This document shows, in pieces, positions 1-7,085 of a DNA stretch of 7,561 nt. The position numbers were made by a program, and so were the translations under genes. A model generated the notes under the pieces. That model worked only from the letters and a program-made list of their open reading frames with translations. It ran no database searches and was not told where the DNA came from. The stretch's first letter is position 1; every line of letters begins with the position of its first letter. This DNA is from an uncultured Clostridia bacterium (lineage in GTDB: Bacteria > Bacillota > Clostridia > TANB77 > CAG-508): assembly GCA_934122235.1 (NCBI GenBank), contig CAKOWE010000024.1, positions 1-7,561 on the forward strand. The letters run 5' to 3'.

Positions 1-98
1 GGTGCTGGTGATGTTGCTGGTGCTTCTGATGGCGTTATTGTTGGCGCTGGTGATGTTGCTGGTTCCTCTGATGGTGTTATTGTTGGCGCTGGTGATGT
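1..98 (-). repeat. 42-bp in-frame tandem repeat coding a 14-residue Thr/Ser/Pro unit
   Basis: Two complete 42-base units (57-98 and 15-56) and the first 14 bases of a third (1-14) are visible in coding order. The two full units differ at only three bases: ACA/ACG, GAG/GAA and GAA/GCA codon changes. Only the last changes an amino acid. Near-identity at synonymous positions suggests recent duplication or slippage. The array continues past the window edge, so the copy number is unknown. Its codons (CCA, GCG, ACA) are visibly more GC-rich than the surrounding DNA. Confidence 0.9.
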
Positions 99-554
99 TA
101 CTGTCGCTGATTCATAAGTTAATTTTGCTCCATCATAAACAGTTTTTGTAAAATTAATTGTATATTTTTTTACAGTTCCATTATATAAAGATGTCATTAT
201 TGCTCTATTTTCTTTTCCTTCAATTTTAACAACAGCTTCTTCAATATTTTCTGTTTCAATAAATATTCCATCCACTATATTGTAATATACTACTTCATTT
301 GTTTTTGACAAAGCTTTTAGTCCTTTTGAAAGATTATCATCTTTAGTAAAATCTATTACATATTCTTGACCATATATTAATTCAATTTTTCCAGTTACAT
401 TAACGTCTGTATAATTTTTTCTAACAATAGTATTAATTGTAACTCCACTTCCTCCAGTAATCTCTGTTACTCCTGCTCTTATTACATTATTGCATAGCAC
501 GGTTGTAAACAGTATAATCACTACTAATACTGATGCTATTAATCTTTTTTTCAA
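1..554 (-). CDS. Secreted protein with Thr/Ser/Pro tandem repeats, N-terminal part (partial)
   Basis: The reading frame opens at a TTG at 554 and runs off the window edge after 184 codons, so the C-terminus is missing. The TTG is chosen because AAAGGGGAG lies 6 bases upstream and no better start is nearby. Residues 1-28 look like a signal peptide: KKR at the N-terminus, a hydrophobic core (about 5-20), then a possible cleavage site after VIRA. C21 is preceded by TVL rather than a lipobox, so a lipoprotein is unlikely. Residues about 30-150 form a compact region that I do not recognise, rich in beta-type segments. From T153 the chain becomes a 14-residue repeat (TSPAPTITPSEEPA, then a variant with A for the second E), typical of flexible wall-spanning or O-glycosylatable linkers in Clostridia. 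It is probably cell-surface or secreted. Function is unknown; any catalytic or binding domain would lie beyond the window. It has its own promoter-like sequence and follows a terminator, so it is probably a separate transcription unit. Confidence 0.8.
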   Translation of the reverse strand, partial: MKKRLIASVLVVIILFTTVLCNNVIRAGVTEITGGSGVTINTIVRKNYTDVNVTGKIELIYGQEYVIDFTKDDNLSKGLKALSKTNEVVYYNIVDGIFIETENIEEAVVKIEGKENRAIMTSLYNGTVKKYTINFTKTVYDGAKLTYESATVTSPAPTITPSEEPATSPAPTITPSEAPATSPA

Positions 555-604
555 TTTAAACTCCCCTTTACAATTGATTTACTATAATTAACATAGTAAT
601 GTAT

Positions 605-633
605 ATACTATAATAAATTTAATTATTTGACAA
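605..633 (-). promoter_or_regulatory. Possible promoter for the repeat-protein gene
   Basis: On the minus strand TTGTCA (628-633) resembles a -35 box, followed after 17 bases by TAGTAT (605-610) as a -10 box. The -35 is one base from consensus and the -10 is two bases off. In DNA this AT-rich such matches are common. The correct spacing, and the position between an upstream terminator and the SD site of the gene starting at 554, make it the best candidate here. Confidence 0.4.
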
Positions 634-663
634 TAACTTTTTACAAATAAATCAAAAAATATA

Positions 664-696
664 TCCAAAATATTAGACTTTTTCTAATATTTTGGA
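664..696 (-). terminator. Rho-independent terminator after the beta-helix gene
   Basis: A perfect 14-bp stem is formed by TCCAAAATATTAGA (664-677) and its reverse complement (683-696) around a 5-base loop. Read on the minus strand it is followed by TATATTTTTT, the U-run of an intrinsic terminator. It lies about 40 bases past the stop codon at 735. Read on the plus strand the stem is followed by a weaker T-rich run, so it may work weakly in both directions. The remaining sequence between 555 and 734 holds only the promoter candidate and leader of the next gene. Confidence 0.85.
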
Positions 697-734
697 CATA
701 TTTTCGACTAATTTCATATTTTTATTAAGAGTAT

Positions 735-2120
735 CTAATTAATAGCCTTTCCATTTACATACAATTTATATCCATTAAAATCTATATTACTATAAGTTGC
801 ATCTTCATCATCTAAAGATGTAATATAAGAATCTCCTGTTAATTTTATTTTAGAGTTACTATCCAATTTTAATGTTATTTCTTTTGCTGTATTATCTCCA
901 TTTATTGTTCCTTCATAATATGAATTTGATTTTATAGCCATATTTAACTTTGATATAGAATCTACAACAATATTTCCTATCGCTTCTTGGTATGTCATTA
1001 TTAATGTTACCTCTCCACCATTTGAACCAGCATTACCCCAAGAATCTTTTTGTATTCTTAAAAAATTACCATTAGAATCATTATTTATAATAGTATTATT
1101 TTCTAAATTAATAGTAGCAGTTGTATTAGTAACATATAAAATATCTCCATTATTAGTTGTTATTTTACTATTTTTAGCTGTAAATTCTGAATTACCACTT
1201 GCTGCATCACCTGACATAGATTGATAAAGAAATATATTTTTATACGTAGTTGATTGACCATTTAATTTTGTATTGCTATCTGTTAAAGTACAATTATCTA
1301 TTTCTACACTATTTTTACCTTCTATAACGATTCCTTCTGATGTCTTACTAACCAACTCAGCATTACTTACAAATATATTTGCAGTTGAATATATCGTTGG
1401 TGAACCTTTTCCAGTTGTTGTATAAGTTCCTCCATCAACTTTTACTGTTCCACCACCTCTATCTGTTCTAATTGCTGCACTTGATGTACCAGCTGTGTTA
1501 ATTGTTAAATTAGAGGCATTCATCGTCCCTCCTCCCGTTGTCATAATTCCTCCAGAATTATCTTTAGAAGTATTTATCGTAGAATCCCTAATTGTTATTG
1601 TAGTACCATCACTTGATGAATTATTTGTAGTAGCTGATCCACCATAACAAAACACTCCGTTTGCACCTGTTGCATTTGTTACTACAGTTATATTTTTCAA
1701 TACTAGATTAGCTCCATTTTTGGCTATTATAGCTGAATTAGTTCCATAAAAACTCGTACTATCTCCTCCGTCAGAGTCTCCTGTTTTATTGATAGTACTA
1801 TTTGATATAGTAACATCAATATCTCCATCTACTAAAATAGCATTTTCATCTGATGTTTCTGATGAATATTCTCCTGAATCTAATATTGTATCGCTTGTAA
1901 TCTCTTCAACACCTGAATAACTAGTTGAATTAGACTTATTATTAATTCCACCTTGAATATACTCTTTTTGTTGTTCTGTATTTTCACTTGTTGATTTGTT
2001 TGAATTTTCACTTACTGTATTATTTTCATTAATAGCATCTACAGTAAATTTTATTACAATCCCTAAAATTACAATTAAAACAATTATAATAACAATTTGA
2101 ATTATTGTATTCTTTTTCAT
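735..2120 (-). CDS. Membrane-anchored beta-helix surface protein
   Basis: The protein has 461 residues. The ATG at 2120 sits 8 bases after GGAGG within a GGAGGAA site (2127-2133). A short basic N-terminus (MKKN) and a hydrophobic helix at about residues 5-30 give an uncleaved signal anchor with the rest outside. Residues about 31-70 are a Ser/Asn/Thr linker. From about 75 to 455 the chain is made of short beta-strand repeats rich in Thr, Ser, Asn and Gly, the pattern of a right-handed parallel beta-helix. Landmarks are DRGGGTVKVDGGTYTT (220-235), LYQSMSGD (298-305), YVTNTTA (329-335), GSNGGEVTL (365-373) and TGDSYITSL (428-436). From memory these resemble a widespread family of Firmicutes surface beta-helix proteins often labelled adhesin-like or carbohydrate-binding; no search was run. 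I see no LPXTG sorting signal, no catalytic triad and only two Cys (158, 277). Binding of polysaccharide or another surface ligand is inference. It is second in an operon, 19 bases after the small proline-rich gene. Confidence 0.85.
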   Translation of the reverse strand: MKKNTIIQIVIIIVLIVILGIVIKFTVDAINENNTVSENSNKSTSENTEQQKEYIQGGINNKSNSTSYSGVEEITSDTILDSGEYSSETSDENAILVDGDIDVTISNSTINKTGDSDGGDSTSFYGTNSAIIAKNGANLVLKNITVVTNATGANGVFCYGGSATTNNSSSDGTTITIRDSTINTSKDNSGGIMTTGGGTMNASNLTINTAGTSSAAIRTDRGGGTVKVDGGTYTTTGKGSPTIYSTANIFVSNAELVSKTSEGIVIEGKNSVEIDNCTLTDSNTKLNGQSTTYKNIFLYQSMSGDAASGNSEFTAKNSKITTNNGDILYVTNTTATINLENNTIINNDSNGNFLRIQKDSWGNAGSNGGEVTLIMTYQEAIGNIVVDSISKLNMAIKSNSYYEGTINGDNTAKEITLKLDSNSKIKLTGDSYITSLDDEDATYSNIDFNGYKLYVNGKAIN

Positions 2121-2139
2121 ATTTTATTCCTCCATACTT

Positions 2140-2433
2140 CTAACTTTTTGAATTAGCATTTTCTTCTGGCTTTGTTGGTGGTTCTTCATTATTATTGCCA
2201 TCTGGTTTTTCTGGTGGTTGCTCACTATCATCTCCACTTGGTTTTGCCGGTGGTTCCCCCATATTTGAATTTGGTGGAGTACCCATTTTTTCGTTTAAAT
2301 TTGTTTCTTGACTTGTTTCTGATTGATTTGAATTATCACTCTTAATGCTTTTATTATAGATTAATAAACCAGTTGACGTAATAATAGCTCCTAACAAAAC
2401 ACCTATAATTAAAAAAATAATTTTATCCTTCAT
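2140..2433 (-). CDS. Small membrane protein with proline-rich extracellular tail
   Basis: The protein has 97 residues from the ATG at 2433. An in-frame ATG 18 bases upstream (2451) is rejected because the SD site AAAGGAG (2442-2448) lies inside that extension and is 8 bases from the 2433 start. Residues 1-4 (MKDK) precede a hydrophobic helix at about 5-26, which predicts an N-in membrane anchor or uncleaved signal. The rest is hydrophilic: a Ser/Asn/Gln/Thr stretch (32-49), then acidic, proline-rich repeats with EPP, QPP and EPP starting at residues 60, 72 and 84, exactly 12 residues apart, three of them with the form PPxKP. No known domain is recognised. It is the first gene of a two-gene operon with the beta-helix protein. 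In related beta-helix proteins, as I remember them, a similar PP-rich stretch lies within the same polypeptide. It may therefore be a separate stalk, spacer or partner for its neighbour (inference). A minor promoter-like AT-rich stretch lies upstream. Confidence 0.8.
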   Translation of the reverse strand: MKDKIIFLIIGVLLGAIITSTGLLIYNKSIKSDNSNQSETSQETNLNEKMGTPPNSNMGEPPAKPSGDDSEQPPEKPDGNNNEEPPTKPEENANSKS

Positions 2434-2441
2434 TTTATTTA

Positions 2442-2448
2442 CTCCTTT
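2442..2448 (-). promoter_or_regulatory. Ribosome binding site fixing the start of the small proline-rich protein
   Basis: The minus strand reads AAAGGAG, then 8 bases, then ATG at 2433. The longer frame from 2451 would place this site within the coding sequence and has no comparable SD of its own, so the shorter protein is preferred. Confidence 0.75.
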
Positions 2449-2591
2449 CATTTACTTAATTTATTATAATATAATGTATAATTATTAAAACTAGCTTAAA
2501 GTTCAAACATTTTTTAAAATATTATATAAAGTAATTATTCACTCTTTTTATATTTCTAATCATTTAAGCTTTCAAAATATCATTACTTAAC

Positions 2592-2642
2592 AAAAAGCAA
2601 TATTATTACAAACTAGAATAGTTTGCTCTAATATTGCTTTTT
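2592..2642 (-). terminator. Two-part hairpin terminator after the ABC exporter operon
   Basis: The outer stem pairs AAAAAGCAATATTA (2592-2605) perfectly with 2629-2642. The inner stem pairs CAAACT (2609-2614) with AGTTTG (2620-2625) around a 5-base loop, separated from the outer stem by a 3x3 internal loop. Both strands show an A-tract before and a T-tract after the hairpin, so it can terminate in either direction. It lies about 20 bases past the stop codon at 2664. It therefore ends the regulator-exporter operon and separates it from the proline-rich/beta-helix operon. Confidence 0.9.
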
Positions 2643-2663
2643 TATTTTAATATTTATTATATT

Positions 2664-4790
2664 TTAAACTAATTGAAATTGTGAATTATATAAATCAGCA
2701 TAAAATCCATTTTTCTTCATAAGATCTTCGTGATTTCCTTGTTCTATAATATTGCCATCTTTCATAACTAAAATTAAATCAGCGTTTTTTATTGTAGAAA
2801 GTCTATGAGCAATAATAAATGATGTTCTGTTCTCTGCAAGTTTATCCATTGCTTTTTGTACTAGCTCTTCTGTTCTTGTATCTACATTAGAAGTTGCTTC
2901 GTCTAATATTAAAAACGGAGTATCTTCTACCATACCTCTTGCAATTGTAAGCAACTGTCTTTGTCCTGCCGATACGTTATCATTTTCAGAAAGTTTTGAA
3001 TTATATCCATTTGGTAAAGTTCTTATAAAATGATCTAATCCTATTTCTTTACAAACTTCCTTTACTTTTTCATTGTCAACATCTTCTCTATTATAGATAA
3101 TATTTTCGTTAACGGTTCCTTCAAATAACCAAGAATCTTGCAATACCATTGTAAATAATGAATGTATATTTTCTCTTGTCAAATCATTGATTGAAACACC
3201 GTCTATTTTTATATCTCCACTATTAATCTCATAAAATTTCATAAGTAAATTTACCATCGTAGTTTTTCCTGCACCCGTCGGCCCTACTATTGCTATTTTT
3301 TGACCAGGATTTGCCACTGAAGTAAAATTGTTTATTGTTGGTTTATTAGAATCTTCATATTGAAAAACTACATTTTCAAATTCTATTTTACCTTTTATGT
3401 TTGATTTATCTAATGTTTTAGTTATATTAGCTTGGCTTGATAATTCTTTCTCATCTAAAAATTCAAACACTCTTTCACTCGCTGCAGCTGTTGACTGTAA
3501 TTGTGTCATACTTTGTGCAATTTGTGCCAATGGAGATGTAAACAATCTTACGTATGTTATAAATGCTACTATTACTCCAAAAGTTATAAATTCCTGCTTT
3601 ACTAAAATTGCTCCAACTATGCAAACAGCAACATATCCAAAATTACTAATAAAACCCATCAATGGTTGCATTAAACCTGATAAAAATTGGCTTTTTTTAT
3701 TTGCTTCGCACACTTTATTATTATATTCATTAAACTTCTTTGTTGCGTCTTCTTTTCCATTATATACTTTTACAACATTTAATCCTGAATAAATTTCTTC
3801 TATATGTGCATTCAAATTTCCCAATTCTTCTTGTTTTGCTTCAAAATATTTTTGAGATTTTTTTAATATAATCATCATTCCACTAAAACCAATAAAACTT
3901 GCTAGAATAGCTGTAATTGCCATAACCCAATTTGTATAAAACATCATAATAATTGTTCCTATAAATAAAGCCACTGAGCTTACCAATGTTCCTAAAGAAT
4001 GATTCATTGTTTGGGCTATTGTATCAACATCATTGGTTACCCTTGACAAAATATCTCCTGTTTGATGTTTATCAAAATATTTTAAAGGTAATTTATTTAT
4101 TTTTGTAGATATATTAGTTCTTAATTTTTTAGCAAATTTATTTGAAACATCTGTCATACAAATTGATTGAATATAATTACATAAACTACTACATACATAT
4201 AAAGCAACTAAAAATATTACTATACTTTTTATAGAATCTATGTTCATTTTAGGTTTTACTATATTTTGAATTGATTCTGGCATTGTATCTATTTTTCCAT
4301 ATAATTCATTTACATTATTGATTTGTGTCATTGTTTCAACTATTTTCAAAAAATCATATTGATCTTTTGCTGATATTTTTTGACCATCTATCTCAATTTC
4401 TTCGAAAAGCATTTCCATCATGTCTTCTGAAAATTCTGGTAAAACCTCAGCGTTTGAATTATTCATACTCATATTATTTATATTCATTTCAGACATTTTT
4501 CTATTTAAGTTCTCATTAATTGTAGCAGTCAATTTCTGCATATTATCTTGATTTACAACTAAACCTTTAGAAATCTCATCTGTTAACTTAGACAATTTAT
4601 TAGGAGAAGCAATTGATAATACAGAGCTAAAAAAAGCAAGTATTATTGCTATTATAATTAAAGTTTTATATCTACCTACTTCCCTAAATAATCTTTTTAT
4701 TGCTTTTCCAAAATCTTTTGCTTTTTCACCACTTGCCATATTCATTCTATTTCTACCTTTAGGAGTAAACGTTCTATTTTCTTTATCCAT
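2664..4790 (-). CDS. ABC exporter half-transporter with consensus ATP site and large ectodomain insert
   Basis: The protein has 708 residues: an N-terminal ABC exporter membrane domain (about 40-440) and a nucleotide-binding domain (about 468-705). Visible motifs are Walker A GPTGAGKTT (503-511), Q-loop Q551, signature VSAGQ (606-610) in place of LSGGQ, Walker B FLILDE with D630 and catalytic E631, D-loop SNVD (634-637) and switch H662 in IAHRLSTI. Its own Walker and His residues are intact and only its signature is degenerate, the mirror image of its partner. After the first membrane helix (about 43-62), a hydrophilic segment of about 120 residues (63-186) precedes the second helix. It should face outward and includes a Met/Asn-rich stretch (103-113). 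BmrD of Bacillus subtilis is a known half-exporter with a comparable insert. The ATG at 4790 overlaps the partner's stop by 8 bases and has a strong AAAGGAGG site (4800-4807), implying coupled translation and a 1:1 complex. The likely role is drug, lipid or peptide export; the substrate is unknown. Confidence 0.93.
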   Translation of the reverse strand: MDKENRTFTPKGRNRMNMASGEKAKDFGKAIKRLFREVGRYKTLIIIAIILAFFSSVLSIASPNKLSKLTDEISKGLVVNQDNMQKLTATINENLNRKMSEMNINNMSMNNSNAEVLPEFSEDMMEMLFEEIEIDGQKISAKDQYDFLKIVETMTQINNVNELYGKIDTMPESIQNIVKPKMNIDSIKSIVIFLVALYVCSSLCNYIQSICMTDVSNKFAKKLRTNISTKINKLPLKYFDKHQTGDILSRVTNDVDTIAQTMNHSLGTLVSSVALFIGTIIMMFYTNWVMAITAILASFIGFSGMMIILKKSQKYFEAKQEELGNLNAHIEEIYSGLNVVKVYNGKEDATKKFNEYNNKVCEANKKSQFLSGLMQPLMGFISNFGYVAVCIVGAILVKQEFITFGVIVAFITYVRLFTSPLAQIAQSMTQLQSTAAASERVFEFLDEKELSSQANITKTLDKSNIKGKIEFENVVFQYEDSNKPTINNFTSVANPGQKIAIVGPTGAGKTTMVNLLMKFYEINSGDIKIDGVSINDLTRENIHSLFTMVLQDSWLFEGTVNENIIYNREDVDNEKVKEVCKEIGLDHFIRTLPNGYNSKLSENDNVSAGQRQLLTIARGMVEDTPFLILDEATSNVDTRTEELVQKAMDKLAENRTSFIIAHRLSTIKNADLILVMKDGNIIEQGNHEDLMKKNGFYADLYNSQFQLV

Positions 4791-6546
4791 TTTCTAATTC
4801 CTCCTTTGATAATTGAGATGTAGCAATTTGTTGATAAACTTCACAATTTTTTAGTAATTCTTTATGAGTTCCCTGTCCAACTATTTTTCCTTTATCTAAA
4901 ACAATAATTTTATCAGCATTTATAATTGTTCCTACTCTTTGAGCAACAATTAAACTTGTAGCATTTTTAGTATATTTCTTTAGTTCTTTTCTTAAAACTG
5001 CATCTGTCTTATAATCTAATGCAGAAAAGCTATCATCAAATATATAAATTTCTGGATTTCTTGCTATTGCTCTAGCTATTGATATTCTTTGTTTTTGCCC
5101 TCCTGATATATTAGTTCCTGATTGTGCCATATTAGCATCATATTGACCATCCATCTTTTCCACAAATTCTTTTGCTTGTGCAACTTCTACAGCTTCTGCT
5201 ACTTTTTTATCATTAATCACGCCTTGCCCATTATTTCCATAAGCAACATTAGATTTTACAGTCCCATTGAATATAATAGCCTTTTGTGATACATATCCTA
5301 ATTTATTATTTAAAAACTCTTCATCATACTCTTTAACATTTACTCCATCTACTAAAACTTCTCCATCCGTTACATCATAAAACCTTGGTACTAAATTTAT
5401 AAGAGTTGATTTTCCAGAACCTGTTGATCCTATAAATGCAACAGTTTCGCCAGTATTTACTTTAAAAGAAATATCTCTTAATAAATATTCCTCTGCATCT
5501 GGATACTTAAAAGAAACATTTTTAAATTCCACTGTTCCTTTTTGATTAGTTTTATTACTTTTTAAACTTCCATTTTTTATTGATATTTCTGTATCTAAAA
5601 CTTCATTTACACGATTAGCAGAAACTTGAGCTCTTGGTAACATCATAAATATCATTGCCAACATTAAAAATGACATTATTATCTGCATTGAATAAGTAGA
5701 AAATACAATCATATCCCCAAATAATATTAATTTATCAGCCATCATTGCTTCTTTTATTAAAAACGCTCCCACAAAATAAATTGCTATAGTTAATCCATAC
5801 ATTACCATATACATTGTTGGTTGCATTATAGCAAAAGTTTTTTGATTAAATAATTGTGTACTTGTTAGTTCCTCATTTACTTTTTCAAATTTATTTTCTT
5901 GATATTTTTCTGCATTAAAAGCCCTTATAACTCTAATACCTGTTAAGTTCTCGCGCGTTACTCCGTTTAACTTATCTGTTAACTTTTGTACTCTCTTAAA
6001 TCTAGGTAATACCAATACTGTTATAATTCCTATAACAAACAGTAACACTATCACTCCTACTAGTGTAATTGCACTCCATTGCCAACTTTTGTTTAATATT
6101 TTAACAATAGCCCATACAGCTGTAATCGGAGCCTTTAGCAACAATTGTAACCCCATTGCAATTACCATTTCTATTTGTGTTATATCATTTGTAGTTCTCG
6201 TTATTAAACTACTTGTAGAAAACATTTTCACTTCATGCATAGATAAATTAGATACTTTTTCAAACAATTTAGTTCTAATTGCTCTAGAAAAATTTGATGA
6301 AACATTTGCTGTCATATATCCAGTTATAACAGCTGCAATTAAACTTCCCAATGCACAAGCTATCATATAGGCACCATTTTGTAATATTGCTGACATTTCG
6401 GCACCTTCTGTCTTAACTAATTGTGTTATCTCTGACATATAATCTGGTAATTTTAACTCTAACCACACTTGAAAAACTATTGATATTAAAATCAACAAAG
6501 TTAAACTCCATTCTTTTTTAGTAAAATTTTTTAATAACTTAATCAC
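4783..6546 (-). CDS. ABC exporter half-transporter with degenerate ATP site
   Basis: The protein has 587 residues. The GTG start at 6546 lies 9 bases after GAGG in an AGAGAGGAA site. The membrane domain (about 15-310) has six predicted helices and the nucleotide-binding domain spans about 338-580. Motifs are Walker A GSTGSGKST (373-381), Q-loop Q421, canonical signature ISGGQ (480-484), Walker B IYIFD ending at D504 and D-loop SALD (508-511). The residue after the Walker B Asp is D505, not the catalytic Glu. The switch His is replaced by Gln (Q536 in VAQRVGTI). This set of changes marks the degenerate partner of heterodimeric exporters such as TM287/288, where one ATP site binds but hardly hydrolyses. 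Its intact signature should complete the working site formed by the downstream protein. It lies 78 bases after the MarR gene and overlaps the next gene by 8 bases, so the three genes form one operon. Export of a toxic or envelope compound is likely; the substrate cannot be told from sequence. Confidence 0.93.
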   Translation of the reverse strand: MIKLLKNFTKKEWSLTLLILISIVFQVWLELKLPDYMSEITQLVKTEGAEMSAILQNGAYMIACALGSLIAAVITGYMTANVSSNFSRAIRTKLFEKVSNLSMHEVKMFSTSSLITRTTNDITQIEMVIAMGLQLLLKAPITAVWAIVKILNKSWQWSAITLVGVIVLLFVIGIITVLVLPRFKRVQKLTDKLNGVTRENLTGIRVIRAFNAEKYQENKFEKVNEELTSTQLFNQKTFAIMQPTMYMVMYGLTIAIYFVGAFLIKEAMMADKLILFGDMIVFSTYSMQIIMSFLMLAMIFMMLPRAQVSANRVNEVLDTEISIKNGSLKSNKTNQKGTVEFKNVSFKYPDAEEYLLRDISFKVNTGETVAFIGSTGSGKSTLINLVPRFYDVTDGEVLVDGVNVKEYDEEFLNNKLGYVSQKAIIFNGTVKSNVAYGNNGQGVINDKKVAEAVEVAQAKEFVEKMDGQYDANMAQSGTNISGGQKQRISIARAIARNPEIYIFDDSFSALDYKTDAVLRKELKKYTKNATSLIVAQRVGTIINADKIIVLDKGKIVGQGTHKELLKNCEVYQQIATSQLSKEELENG

Positions 6547-6594
6547 TATATCATTCCTCTCTCTTGTTAGCAGTTTCCTTTATATTGTTTTTTA

Positions 6595-6627
6595 TAGGGA
6601 CCTAAACTTTTATGTTTATAGTCCCTA
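6595..6627 (-). other. Hairpin overlapping the regulator stop codon
   Basis: TAGGGAC (6595-6601) pairs with GTCCCTA (6621-6627). A further inner stem pairs TAAAC (6603-6607) with GTTTA (6614-6618) around a 6-base loop. The outer arm includes the TAG stop of the MarR gene (6625-6627). On the minus strand the stem is followed by TAAAAAAC rather than a T-run, so it does not look like an intrinsic terminator. It may stabilise or mark processing of the mRNA between regulator and exporter, or tune the expression ratio. The rest of the 78-base gap contains only the SD site of the exporter gene. Confidence 0.6.
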
Positions 6628-7014
6628 CTCATTTATGTTTTTTATCATTTTATTTACTACATCTGAAAATACCTGTAATTCTTCACTACCAATATTTTTT
6701 ATAGCTTTTTCCTCTAATTTTTTCATTTGTTCATTTCCTAATTCAAAAAATTTTTTAGCTCTTTCAGTTAATTCTACCGTTTTGGTTCTTATATCATTTT
6801 GGCTTATATCTCTTTTTATTAAACCATTCTTTTCCATCCTTTGAAGTAAATCTGATATTGTTGCTCTTCTTAAATTTAATTTTTCTTCTAGCTCTTTTTG
6901 ATATACTTGTTTATTTTTATTTTCTAAAATATATCCTATAATTTGCATTTGTGTTGGAGTTGGAATTTTTGCTATATTAGGAAAGTTTTCTTTCTGTTTT
7001 TCTTCTGGAACCAA
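6625..7014 (-). CDS. MarR-family transcriptional regulator, probably repressor of the exporter operon
   Basis: From the TTG at 7014 the frame encodes 129 residues. The winged helix-turn-helix is clear: TPTQMQIIGYIL (19-30) as the helix before the motif, VYQKELEEKLNLRRATISDLL (37-57) containing the helix-turn-helix, GLIKRD (64-69) and the wing with conserved D74 and R76, then VELTERAKKFF (80-90). The C-terminal helix (about 93-127) is the dimer helix. MarR proteins usually have about 140-150 residues and begin with another dimerisation helix. The same frame continues open upstream of 7014 to a TGA at 7078-7080 and encodes a helical segment with SILIQIKNLEKTIIRN, which fits that missing helix. 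A strong SD (7078-7085) sits just before it, but no ATG, GTG or TTG is in frame there. The true start may be ATT or ATA at 7071-7077; 7014 is given as the only standard start codon. It is first in the operon with the exporter, the classical arrangement for a substrate-sensing repressor. Confidence 0.88.
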   Translation of the reverse strand: MVPEEKQKENFPNIAKIPTPTQMQIIGYILENKNKQVYQKELEEKLNLRRATISDLLQRMEKNGLIKRDISQNDIRTKTVELTERAKKFFELGNEQMKKLEEKAIKNIGSEELQVFSDVVNKMIKNINE

Positions 7015-7077
7015 GTTTCTTATTATTGTTTTTTCTAAATTTTTTATTTGAATTAATATGCTCTGTGATATTATAAT

Positions 7078-7085
7078 TCACCTCC
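7078..7085 (-). promoter_or_regulatory. Strong Shine-Dalgarno site without a normal start codon
   Basis: The minus strand reads GGAGGTGA, an 8-base match to the complement of the 16S 3' end. At the proper distance downstream the regulator's frame offers ATT (7077), ATA (7074) and ATA (7071). The ATA at 7071 is 9 bases after GGAGG, the commonest spacing in this window. The first standard start (TTG, 7014) is more than 60 bases away and has no SD of its own. Confidence 0.75.

Noticed and set aside
1..98. CRISPR array
   Set aside because: The repeats are contiguous, in frame and coding, with no spacers.
2452..2530. Specific promoter for the proline-rich/beta-helix operon
   Set aside because: A promoter must exist after the terminator at 2592-2642, but several TATAAT-like and TTGAAC-like matches occur with no pair at good spacing, so I could not choose one.
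3397..3792. Plus-strand open frame of 131 codons
   Set aside because: It lies wholly inside the second ABC exporter gene on the opposite strand, has no SD site and encodes no recognisable domain; it is a shadow of the real gene.
6089..6370. Plus-strand open frame of 93 codons
   Set aside because: It is antisense to the membrane domain of the first ABC exporter; its hydrophobic look comes from the complement of membrane-helix codons.
6635..6844. Plus-strand open frame opposite the MarR gene
   Set aside because: It is fully antisense to a clear winged-helix regulator and lacks initiation signals.
7015..7081. Frameshift in an A-run restoring a GTG start (reading NYNITEH at the N-terminus)
   Set aside because: The GTG overlaps the SD site itself, and the unshifted upstream frame already reads as a plausible MarR first helix, so no frameshift is needed.
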